64,000 bases of DNA from Gemmatimonadota bacterium (lineage in GTDB: Bacteria > Gemmatimonadota > Gemmatimonadetes > Longimicrobiales > Gaopeijiaceae), in assembly GCA_007121455.1 (NCBI GenBank), contig SKKN01000023.1, positions 151,966 through 215,965 on the forward strand, written 5' to 3'. Both the position numbers and the translations under genes were made by a program. Below the pieces are notes generated by a model that was given only the letters and a program-made list of their open reading frames with translations, did no database searches and was not told the origin of the DNA. The first letter of the stretch is position 1, and each line of letters opens with the position of its first letter. Of the stretch, positions 16,041-23,486 are shown piece after piece.

Positions 16041-17116
16041 TCGTTTTCCTCCTGGCCCTTGCCCTCCAGGGCGGGTTCCAGGATCCGGCCGACGTCGACT
16101 TCCTGCCTCCCGGGGCTGTGGCCGTGGCGCCGGATACACCTCCGTTGGCAGGGCGCGTGCAGGTGATTCACTGGCCGGGAGACGAGCACCGGGTGGAGCG
16201 GGTGCTCCGAGTGCTCGAGGTCCACCACCGGCTCCCCGCGCTTCCGGACGGGCTTCCGACCCATGCCCGGATCTATCTGGCACCCGACCGTGAACGCTTC
16301 GATCTGCTCACCGGTGGACGCGTGCCCGAATGGGGTGCGGGAGTTGCCGTACCCTCGCTCGACCGTATCGTGATCCCGCTCTTTTCCAGTCCCTGGGGCG
16401 ACCCATGGGGTGAGGACCGAACCCTCCGGCACGAGTGGGCGCACCTCGGGCTCCACGAGTACATGTCCGGGCTTCGGATCCCGCGATGGTTCGACGAGGG
16501 GTACGCCCAGATCGCCGCCGGAAGCTGGTCTGTGGAAGAGGCATGGCGTCTCCGGATCGCCCTTGCCTCGGGACGGGCCCCTCCCCTCGACTCTCTCTCC
16601 CTGAATTGGCCGCGGGACCAGGGTTCCGCCAGGATCGCATACCTCCTCTCCGCGACGGCCGTGGAGTTTCTCCGTGGCCGGGCCGGGGATCGGGGGCTGG
16701 AGGTCCTTCTCCCTCGCTGGCGCGAAGAGGGGAGCTTCGAGCGTGGGTTGCGGCTCACCTTCGGGTTCACGACCGCATCGTTCGAATCGGCCTGGCGGAG
16801 TCATGTGACAAGGCGCTATGGCTGGCTCTATCTGCTTTCACAGTCCCTCGTCTTCTGGGCGATCCTTTCCATTCTCGTCCTCTTCCTCTTCCACCGGCGC
16901 CGGGTTCGGGACCGGGAACGTCTCGAACGGCTTCGGGCAGAGGAGCTGCCCGACGATCCGGCATACTGGATCTGGGCTGCCGACCGGGTGAAGGGAGTGG
17001 AAGAAGGGGAGGGGGGCGAGCGAGGCCCGACAGGCGGCGGGAGGAGGCCCACCGGTGCGTCCGACGACAGCCCCGAGGGCGGCGAACCGCTTGACCACTC
17101 TGGAGACCCTCGGTAG
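16037..17116 (+). CDS. Membrane-anchored peptidase MA-like metalloprotease
   Basis: The 359-residue protein starts with a short hydrophobic signal (MIVFLLALALQGGFQ) and then a gluzincin-type zinc site. This is HEWAH in TLRHEWAHLGLHEYM, followed about 25 residues later by WFDEGYAQ, whose Glu would be the third ligand. This pattern is typical of peptidase MA-like families. Near the C-terminus is one membrane helix (LVFWAILSILVLFLFH), then a charged cytoplasmic tail ending in a Gly/Pro/Glu-rich stretch. The catalytic domain is therefore predicted outside the cytoplasm. It overlaps the PATAN-TPR gene by 4 nt. The substrate is unknown. Confidence 0.75.
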   Translation: MIVFLLALALQGGFQDPADVDFLPPGAVAVAPDTPPLAGRVQVIHWPGDEHRVERVLRVLEVHHRLPALPDGLPTHARIYLAPDRERFDLLTGGRVPEWGAGVAVPSLDRIVIPLFSSPWGDPWGEDRTLRHEWAHLGLHEYMSGLRIPRWFDEGYAQIAAGSWSVEEAWRLRIALASGRAPPLDSLSLNWPRDQGSARIAYLLSATAVEFLRGRAGDRGLEVLLPRWREEGSFERGLRLTFGFTTASFESAWRSHVTRRYGWLYLLSQSLVFWAILSILVLFLFHRRRVRDRERLERLRAEELPDDPAYWIWAADRVKGVEEGEGGERGPTGGGRRPTGASDDSPEGGEPLDHSGDPR

Positions 17117-17128
17117 CATTCGGGCATC

Positions 17129-17395
17129 ATGGCGAAGAGTGCGGAAATAAAGGGTCGGAAGCGCCGAAGCAGGAGGGCGCGCGAGGGCGAGGGCGGGCAA
17201 CCTCCGAAAGGGGGGCGAACCCGGCAGCGAGACGAGGGCCTCCGCTTCACTTCGGTGAATGCCCTCTTCGGGGGAGCTGCGCTCGTGACCGTCGTAGCGG
17301 GTTACGTTCTCCTCGCCCAGGGTTCGATCACCGCGGCGCCCCTTCTCCTCGCCCTCGGATACCTGATCCTCTTCCCGGTCGCCCTGGTGAAGTAG
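17129..17395 (+). CDS. Small two-helix membrane protein, unknown function
   Basis: This 88-residue protein has a strongly basic N-terminus (about 35 residues, many Lys and Arg). Two hydrophobic segments follow: VNALFGGAALVTVVAGYVLL and TAAPLLLALGYLILFPVALV. No family could be named with confidence; short Gram-negative membrane proteins of the DUF3098 kind have similar architecture. No clear Shine-Dalgarno sequence precedes the ATG, and the gene lies 12 nt after the metalloprotease gene. It ends 11 nt before tRNA-Val. Confidence 0.6.
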   Translation: MAKSAEIKGRKRRSRRAREGEGGQPPKGGRTRQRDEGLRFTSVNALFGGAALVTVVAGYVLLAQGSITAAPLLLALGYLILFPVALVK

Positions 17396-17406
17396 CCAGA
17401 AATCCG

Positions 17407-17481
17407 GGGCGCTTAGCTCAGCCTGGTTAGAGCGCCTGCCTTACAAGCAGGAGGTCGCTGGTTCGAGTCCAGCAGCGCCCA
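17407..17481 (+). tRNA. tRNA-Val (anticodon UAC)
   Basis: A full cloverleaf can be drawn. The acceptor GGGCGCT pairs with AGCGCCC. The D arm is GCTC...GAGC. The anticodon stem CCTGC/GCAGG encloses loop CTTACAA with anticodon TAC (valine). The T arm is GCTGG/CCAGC with TTCGAGT. The discriminator is A at 17481 and CCA is not encoded. Degraded gene pieces follow immediately downstream, as often seen at tRNA integration hotspots. Confidence 0.97.
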
Positions 17482-17537
17482 TCGTCACGACTTTGAAGCC
17501 CCCGACCCCGATCCCGCCGCGACGCGTGAGGGTTTCC

Positions 17538-17687
17538 ATGCCAGCGACCTTCGGCGGCCACAGCATGGTGGACACCCTGCGCCGGGTGATCGTAAAGCGA
17601 CCGGACGTGGCTACGAGCTCATCGAGGTGCCAACCGAGGAGTTCGACTCGCTGGGACCGAACGTTCCGGCCCTCTCCCCAGGCCGGT
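17538..17687 (+). pseudogene. Remnant of an amidinotransferase/dimethylargininase-type gene with a large internal deletion
   Basis: From 17538 the translation reads MPATFGGHSMVDTLRRVIVK then RPD, resembling the start of dimethylarginine dimethylaminohydrolase/amidinotransferase proteins. From 17609, in another frame, it reads GYELIEVPTEEFDSLGPNVP then ALSPGR, resembling the C-terminal part of the same family. A complete member has about 260-280 residues; here the two ends are nearly adjacent and out of frame, so the middle is gone. Family recognition is by eye and could be wrong. The intact family motifs with catalytic His and Cys are absent. Confidence 0.45.
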
Positions 17688-17695
17688 TCTTCGAG

Positions 17696-18004
17696 GCTGA
17701 CTTCGAGTGCCTTCCGCACTCGTCGGGGCAGCAGATGCGGAGTGAAGGGTTTCTGCAGGAGCTGATCGCCCGGCTGCCCCCAGCCCCATCCGAAGTACGG
17801 CGCTTTCCGTGAACCCCGACATGTACATCCCCCTATTTCCGCTGCGCCGTCTGCCAGGGTGAGAAGGTCACGCTCTCGCTCCTCGGCTCCGAGTCGTTGA
17901 AGCTCGTTGCGGGTGTGGAGGAAAAAGCCCAGGAGGGGGAGGAGCGTGAGGATGGCGACGAGGAGGAACCGTCCCCGAAGGGTATGCGGGAGGCGAGCGA
18001 ACAT
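17696..18004 (-). pseudogene. Remnant of a hybrid sensor histidine kinase (N-terminus joined to receiver end)
   Basis: Reading leftwards from an ATG at 18004, the frame gives MFARLPHTLRGRFLLVAILT and then LLPLLGFFLHTRNELQRLGA. This is a typical membrane-sensor start of a histidine kinase followed by a charged helix (to about 17834). After about 20 unrelated codons the same frame (17776-17696) gives GDQLLQKPFTPHLLPRRVRK then ALE, the characteristic end of a response-regulator receiver domain (KPF motif). The HATPase, HisKA and most of the receiver are missing. I read this as an internal deletion of a hybrid kinase gene. It may still be transcribed, but no functional kinase is encoded. Confidence 0.5.
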
Positions 18005-18047
18005 GCGGGAACCTCGAGTCTCGAGTACGATGACGCAAAGATCGCGC

Positions 18048-19529
18048 TCATGCGGTTCCAAAGGCCGGCCAGAACATCGCCAGCAGGTATCCCACTCCGG
18101 CCACGAGCCCGAGGACGAGTAATGAGGCCCAAAGCCCCTTGACGAACATCGTCTTGAGGTTGACCCCGTAGCCTGCGGCGACGGCGGTTCCCCCGGACGA
18201 GGTCGGGAGCACGAAGCCGCAGTTCCCGATGGCCGTCACGATGTAGATGAAGGGGATGGGATTCATGCCCAGGCTCTGAAAGGTGGAGATCGTGATCGGC
18301 ACCGTCACGGCGACCGCAGCGGTATTGCTCGTTGTCTGAGTCATCACCGTTGTGAGCACCCCGAAGATGAGCACCGCGGCAAGCCCTCCTCCGCGTGCGT
18401 ATGGCACGAGAGCGTCGGCCATGAAGAGGGCCGTGCCCGACTCCGTGAGGATTCTCCCGAGCGCCGTTCCTCCCGCGAAGAGGTAGAAGAGGCCCCACAT
18501 CATCTTCGACTGCGCGTACTCCCAGGTAATGATCGGCTCGCCCCGGTGGCGGATGACGAAGCAGGCGATCGCCAGGGTGAGGAAGACGAACGGGGGTGTG
18601 AGCGACGGGAACAGGGTGGAATAGAGCGGTCGGGTGAAGGCCAGGAGGGTTGCGGCCGAGAAGACGGCGAGGCCCCACTTCTCCGGCGTGCTCATCCTCC
18701 CGAGCATCCCGAGCTCCTTTCGGAAATAGGTGCGGGAGCCCGGAACCTCGGAAATCTCCGGCCGGAAGACGAATCGGACGAAGAGGAGCATGGCGAGCAT
18801 CACCGTAAGTGCCAACGGAAGGAACCGGGTCAGCCAGGTGATGAACAGGAACTCCTCTCCGGTATAATCCTCGACGAACTGTACGGTGAGGAGGTTCGGC
18901 GCCCCGCCGAGCGGTGTGGTCACGCCGCCGGCGCTGGTGCCCCATGCCACCGCCAACACGAGCGCTGTTCCGACCCGACTCTCCCACAAGTCCTCGATTC
19001 CGATGAAGCGGAGCATCGCGACGACGATCGGGATCATGGTGGCGGCGACGATCGTGTTGGGCAGGATGGCGCTGAGGAGCATGGCCATGATGAACCAGAC
19101 CATGATCTGGCGTGTCGTATTCGTCCCGACGCCGATGAGGGATACGAGCGCGACGCGCCGGTCCAGCCCCCACCGCTCCCATAGCGTCGTCATGATGTTC
19201 GCCGAAAGCAGGAGAATGATGAGGGGCGCCGAGTAGGATGGAAGGATCTCTCCCACCGGCACGAAGTCGAAGACGGCGGCGACGACGAGGGGAAGGAACC
19301 CCGTGACGGCGAGGTGGACTGGGCGGGTGATCCACCACCAGGTCATCCAGAGGAGAAGCCCGATCCCACAGCGGACGGCGAAGGGGATGTCCCCGGGAAG
19401 GAGAAGAACGAGGACAAAGAGGAGGGGGCCCAGGACGGTGTGGATCGCCTTCGGGCCCTTCTGTCGTCGGACGGCCGGCTCGTCCTTCTCCTCCTTCGCC
19501 GGCCGGTCACCCACTGGCGGTGCTTTCAT
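18048..19529 (-). CDS. SLC13/DASS family sodium:anion (dicarboxylate or sulfate) symporter
   Basis: This 493-residue polytopic inner-membrane protein has about eleven hydrophobic segments after a charged 30-residue N-terminus. The family's two SNT-type half-site motifs appear as WGTSAGGVTTPLGGAPN and TQTTSNTAAVAVTVPI. These loops bind sodium and the anion carboxylate or sulfate. The ending VLPTSSGGTAVAAGYG resembles the second hairpin of DASS carriers. The substrate cannot be chosen from sequence; dicarboxylates, citrate or sulfate are all possible. It is transcribed alone, away from the gene remnants, and diverges from the SDR gene. Confidence 0.87.
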   Translation of the reverse strand: MKAPPVGDRPAKEEKDEPAVRRQKGPKAIHTVLGPLLFVLVLLLPGDIPFAVRCGIGLLLWMTWWWITRPVHLAVTGFLPLVVAAVFDFVPVGEILPSYSAPLIILLLSANIMTTLWERWGLDRRVALVSLIGVGTNTTRQIMVWFIMAMLLSAILPNTIVAATMIPIVVAMLRFIGIEDLWESRVGTALVLAVAWGTSAGGVTTPLGGAPNLLTVQFVEDYTGEEFLFITWLTRFLPLALTVMLAMLLFVRFVFRPEISEVPGSRTYFRKELGMLGRMSTPEKWGLAVFSAATLLAFTRPLYSTLFPSLTPPFVFLTLAIACFVIRHRGEPIITWEYAQSKMMWGLFYLFAGGTALGRILTESGTALFMADALVPYARGGGLAAVLIFGVLTTVMTQTTSNTAAVAVTVPITISTFQSLGMNPIPFIYIVTAIGNCGFVLPTSSGGTAVAAGYGVNLKTMFVKGLWASLLVLGLVAGVGYLLAMFWPAFGTA

Positions 19530-19720
19530 GACAGGTGCCCCCGGCTCTGGTTCTCCTCATGTCCACAGGGGTAGAGCGATCCCTCGACCCACGCCCGATG
19601 CGACGCCGGGCGGCATCCCATCTTGAGGGATCGGACTCGATGAGGAAAGTTTCCGGAGCGGCGGAACCCGGTTTCCGCCGCGTTCCACGAAGCGAGCAGG
19701 CGGTCAGAAGGGGAAGCCGA

Positions 19721-20569
19721 ATGGCAGAGGAAGGGAAAGAGAGGATTCTGGTGGCGGGCTGCGGCTACGTGGGCTCACAACTTGCCGGACGACTGGTTCG
19801 AAAAGGGATGGAGGTCTGGGGCCTTCGGCGGCGTTCCACATTGCTCCCTCGGGGAGTGCAGCCCCTCGCAGGTGACGTGGTCGAGGCGGAGAAGCTGAGC
19901 TCCTTCCCTCGGGGAGTAACGCAGGTCGTGTACGCCGTCTCTCCGGACGCACGGGAGGAAGCCTCGTACCGGAAAGCCTACGTCGAGGGACTCTACCGGC
20001 TCCTCGACCGTCTGCACACGGAAGCGTCAGCTCCCCTCCGCCGGTTCATTCTGGTGACGAGCACGGCTGTGTACGGCGAGAACCGCGGGGGATGGGTCGA
20101 TGAGGACACCGCGGCGGATCCGGTCGATTTCCGCGGCAGGGTGCTCCTCGAAGCGGAGGCGGTTCTCGAGGAATCCGGGGTGCCCGGAGTCGCGCTCCGG
20201 CTCGGAGGCATCTACGGACCGGGGCGGACTCGACTTGTGGATCGGGTTCGTGCGGGGAAGGCGCAGTGCCCCCCCGGCGTGGTCTACGGGAATCGAATCC
20301 ACCGGGACGATTCGGCCGGTGCCCTGGAGCACCTGCTCTTCCATCCGAAACCGGAGCGGGTCTATCTGGGGGTCGATGACGAGCCGGCCGACCGGTGTGC
20401 GGTGCTCCGTTGGCTTGCCCGGGAGGTTGGCGTGACACCACCGGATCCTGAGGAAAGCGCCGGCGCGGTGCTTCCGGCCGGCAAGCGCTGCTCGAACCGT
20501 CGGCTCCGGGCGAGCGGCTACGATTTTCACTATCCCTCCTACCGGGAAGGGTACCGTGCGGTCGTCTGA
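19721..20569 (+). CDS. NAD(P)-binding SDR/epimerase-like protein (YeeZ type)
   Basis: The 282-residue protein has an N-terminal Rossmann motif (ILVAGCGYVGSQLAGRLVRK). It continues like atypical SDRs of the YeeZ group: VTSTAVYGENRGGWVDED and VVYGNRIHRDDSAGAL. The usual YxxxK catalytic pair is not clear: Tyr is present in VYGEN but no Lys sits at the expected spacing. The reaction is therefore unknown. I chose ATG 19721 because a purine-rich AAGGGGAAG lies just upstream and the Rossmann strand begins ten residues in; an earlier frame extension is Arg/Gly-rich with no domain. Confidence 0.75.
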   Translation: MAEEGKERILVAGCGYVGSQLAGRLVRKGMEVWGLRRRSTLLPRGVQPLAGDVVEAEKLSSFPRGVTQVVYAVSPDAREEASYRKAYVEGLYRLLDRLHTEASAPLRRFILVTSTAVYGENRGGWVDEDTAADPVDFRGRVLLEAEAVLEESGVPGVALRLGGIYGPGRTRLVDRVRAGKAQCPPGVVYGNRIHRDDSAGALEHLLFHPKPERVYLGVDDEPADRCAVLRWLAREVGVTPPDPEESAGAVLPAGKRCSNRRLRASGYDFHYPSYREGYRAVV

Positions 20570-20599
20570 GGCAGGCAAGCGCTCCGGGCGAATGATCCG

Positions 20600-22327
20600 G
20601 TGATCCCCATGCTGGCTGGGCTGCTCGGTGGCGTGGGGCTGTTCCTCCTGGGGATGATCCTCCTCACCGAAGGGCTCAGGGCCGCGGCGGGCGACGCGCT
20701 CCGTGGGATCCTTTCCCGTTTCACTGGAACGCCCCTCGCGAGTGTCGCTTCGGGAGCGGGGGTGTCGGCGGTGGTTCAGTCCTCCAGCGCGACGACGTTG
20801 ACGACGATCGGGTTCGTGAGCGCCGGGCTTCTCACGTTCCCCCAGGCGGTCGGAGTGATCTTCGGTTCGAACCTGGGAACGACGAGCACGGGATGGATCG
20901 TCTCCCTTCTCGGACTCAAGCTCCAGGTCGGGCAGATCGCATTCCCCCTCATCGGCGTGGGAGCCTTCCTCCGCCTCCTGTCCCATGGACGCCGGGCTCA
21001 ACTCGGACTGGCACTGGCCGGGTTCGGACTCATTTTCGTGGGGATCGACGCCCTCCAGGTGGGAATGACTTCCCTCGCCGAGCGGGTCGACCCCTCCTCG
21101 TTCCCGGACCCGACGTTCCTCGGCGCGGCGGGACTCGTCGCGGTCGGGGCCGTCATGACGGTCCTCATGCAGTCCTCGAGCGCCGCGGTGGCGACCACGC
21201 TCACGGCGTTGCACGCGGGCACCGTCGGGATGGAGCAGGCGGCGTTTCTCGTCATCGGGCAGAATATGGGAACGACCGTGAAGGCGGGGCTCGCTGCCTT
21301 GGGTGCATCGGTCCCTGCTCGGCGCACGGCGCTCGCCCACATCCTCTTCAACGTGGTGACCGGAGGGATTGCCCTCCTCCTGCTGCCCGTGCTCCTCCCA
21401 CTCCTGGGCCGCCTTCTGGGAGCCGGTGATCCAGCGGTGATCGTCGCTGCTTTCCACAGCACCTTCAACCTTCTCGGGGTCCTCGTCCTCTTTCCCTTCC
21501 TCACGCCCTTCTGCCGCATCGTGGAGCGGGCCGTCCCGGAGCGGGGGCCGGTCCTCACCAGGCACCTCGATCGATCGGTGGCAGAGATCCCAGCGGTGGC
21601 GGTGGAGGCTGCTCGCCGATCCGTGATGGAGACGGGGGAGGTGGTGCTGGAGGTCGCACGGGAGCGGATGGGGAGTGCCCGAGCGGCGTCGGCCCCGGTC
21701 GACCCGCGCCTCGAGGCTGCTCGCACGGCGCTCGAGGAGGTGCGGAAATTCCTGAGTTCGATCAGGACACCTCCCGAACTCGCGAGCGAGTACCAAAGGC
21801 ACCTCGGAGTGCTTCACGCATCCGACCATCTGGACCGGCTCCTCGACGCGTTGGAGACGGCGGCTGACCCCCTCCTCGAGAGAGATGAAGGGGAAGATGC
21901 CCTCGTGGGGGCGCCGGTGATGGAGGCGCTGGGGATCGGATTGGCAGCGTTGCGCGAGGGGAACGTGGACCCCGGACCGATCGAGCGGGTCAATCGGATC
22001 GCCCAGGAGGTGGCCGACCTACGAAGAACTCGTCGCGCACGCCTTCTGGAGGCCATCGCAGCCGGGGAGCGGTCGCCTCAAGAGGCATTCGGTGGGGTGG
22101 AGTGGATGCGGTGGGTCGACCGGGTGGGCTACCACACATGGAGAGCGCTTCACCACCTGCTCGCTTCCTCGGGAAGGCCGACGGCCGTGACCGACTCCGG
22201 GTTCGACAGCGGGGATCCGGAGGACTTCGGGGGGCGCCCTGGAAGAATCGTGGAGAACGATCAGCCCGCTGCTGCCGTCTCCTCTGAGGGGGCCGAGGCG
22301 GAGAGCGGGGAGAACCCGAGCGTCTGA
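20600..22327 (+). CDS. Na+/phosphate cotransporter (NptA/PNaS family) with PhoU-like C-terminus
   Basis: The 575-residue inner-membrane protein has the inverted-repeat QSSSA signatures of the Na/Pi family: VVQSSSATTLTTIGFVSAG and LMQSSSAAVATTLTALHAG. Helices run to about residue 310. The last 250 residues are helical and charged, resembling a PhoU domain (for example LGVLHASDHLDRLLDALETA), as in many bacterial members. Phosphate uptake is the usual role, though some homologues move other anions. Start is GTG 20600 or ATG 20609. The 3' end overlaps the convergent ABC gene by 67 bp. Confidence 0.87.
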   Translation: MIPMLAGLLGGVGLFLLGMILLTEGLRAAAGDALRGILSRFTGTPLASVASGAGVSAVVQSSSATTLTTIGFVSAGLLTFPQAVGVIFGSNLGTTSTGWIVSLLGLKLQVGQIAFPLIGVGAFLRLLSHGRRAQLGLALAGFGLIFVGIDALQVGMTSLAERVDPSSFPDPTFLGAAGLVAVGAVMTVLMQSSSAAVATTLTALHAGTVGMEQAAFLVIGQNMGTTVKAGLAALGASVPARRTALAHILFNVVTGGIALLLLPVLLPLLGRLLGAGDPAVIVAAFHSTFNLLGVLVLFPFLTPFCRIVERAVPERGPVLTRHLDRSVAEIPAVAVEAARRSVMETGEVVLEVARERMGSARAASAPVDPRLEAARTALEEVRKFLSSIRTPPELASEYQRHLGVLHASDHLDRLLDALETAADPLLERDEGEDALVGAPVMEALGIGLAALREGNVDPGPIERVNRIAQEVADLRRTRRARLLEAIAAGERSPQEAFGGVEWMRWVDRVGYHTWRALHHLLASSGRPTAVTDSGFDSGDPEDFGGRPGRIVENDQPAAAVSSEGAEAESGENPSV

Positions 22328-23436
22328 CAGGCGTTACGAACCACGGAGGCGAATTCGGAGACGATCCGGAACGTCAGATCCTCGCCCGGCACGTAGGCTC
22401 GCGTCGGAGGAAGGTGAACGACGAGGCGCCGACACCCTTCTCCGGAGTCCGTCCGGACCTCGATCTCGGCTTCCACATGCGCCCCGGTGTACTTCGTCGA
22501 GAGGATGCGACCGTGGAGCACTCCCTCCTCCGAGGCTTCGAAGGCGTCGGGTCGGACGGAGACCATTACCGGCGTGCCTTCGGGAAGTCCGCTCCCCTCG
22601 ACTCGACAAAAGGCACCGCAGTCGGTCTGTACGCAGCCGTGGTCGTTCTTGACGAATCCCTGGAGGAGGTTCGTTCGCCCGACGAAGGTGGCGACGAAGA
22701 CGGACTCGGGGTGCTTGTAGATCTCCCGCGGGGTGCCCAGCTGCTCGATCCGGCCCTGGTTCATCACGGCTACCCGGTCGGAGATCGCGAGCGCGTCCCG
22801 CTGGTCGTGGCTCACGAACACACAGGTCACGCCGGCTCGTCGAATGGTCGCCACCACCTCGTCCCGGACGCTTTCCCTGAGGTGGGCGTCCAGATTGCTG
22901 AAGGGCTCGTCCATGAGGACGACGACCGGCTCGGGTGCGATCGCGCGGGCAAGCGCCACCCTCTGCTGCTGTCCTCCCGACAGTTCGTGGGGGTAGCGAT
23001 CGAGGAGCGGGGCGAGGTCGAGCGTTTCGAGGACGAGGCGAGCGCGTTCCTTGCGGGCTTTCCGAGGAATTCCGTCCAGGCCGAACATCACGTTCTCTCC
23101 CACGGTGAGGTGGGGGAAGAGAGCGTAGTCCTGGAATACCATCCCGACCCCCCGCTTCTCCGGAGGAACCCAGGACCCGCCTCCGGCCACCGTGCGTCCA
23201 CGCACGCGGATCGTTCCCGTGTCCGGAGCCTCGAAGCCCGCGATCAGGCGGAGCGTCGTCGTCTTCCCGCACCCGCTCGGCCCCAGAAGCGTGAGGATTT
23301 CTCCTTCTCGAACCTCCAGGGAAACGTCGGATACTGCTTCCACCGGCCCAGGCCAGAAGCTCTTCTTCACACCATCGAGGGAGATTACGGGGGACATCGG
23401 TGACCCCGGAAGTTCTTGAGAACGGTTATCATCCAC
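22261..23436 (-). CDS. ABC transporter ATP-binding protein, FbpC/PotA type
   Basis: This nucleotide-binding subunit of an importer has Walker A GPSGCGKTT, Q-loop VFQDYALFPHLTVGENV, signature LSGGQQQRVALARAI, Walker B VVVLMDEPFSNLD and the H-loop (VSHDQ). A TOBE-like C-terminal domain follows (about residue 275 onward), as in iron(III), polyamine or sugar importers. No permease or binding-protein gene is adjacent, so the substrate is open. The start is GTG 23436, preceded at about 8 nt by AGGA, or ATG 23397 (MSPVISLDG). The 3' end overlaps the Na/Pi gene tail to tail by 67 bp. Confidence 0.88.
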   Translation of the reverse strand: MDDNRSQELPGSPMSPVISLDGVKKSFWPGPVEAVSDVSLEVREGEILTLLGPSGCGKTTTLRLIAGFEAPDTGTIRVRGRTVAGGGSWVPPEKRGVGMVFQDYALFPHLTVGENVMFGLDGIPRKARKERARLVLETLDLAPLLDRYPHELSGGQQQRVALARAIAPEPVVVLMDEPFSNLDAHLRESVRDEVVATIRRAGVTCVFVSHDQRDALAISDRVAVMNQGRIEQLGTPREIYKHPESVFVATFVGRTNLLQGFVKNDHGCVQTDCGAFCRVEGSGLPEGTPVMVSVRPDAFEASEEGVLHGRILSTKYTGAHVEAEIEVRTDSGEGCRRLVVHLPPTRAYVPGEDLTFRIVSEFASVVRNACQTLGFSPLSASAPSEETAAAG

Positions 23437-23486
23437 AGCTTATCCTAGCCTCGATGACCCCGCCGTGTCAACGTAAACACAGGTAT

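Noticed and set aside
17441..17481. Minus-strand peptide ending GAAGLEPATSCL
   Set aside because: This is the well-known spurious translation of the antisense of a tRNA gene; here it covers tRNA-Val.
20027..21829. 600-codon minus-strand frame opposite the SDR and Na/Pi genes
   Set aside because: Antisense to clear genes; composition is dominated by charged and Ser/Arg residues without any family motif.
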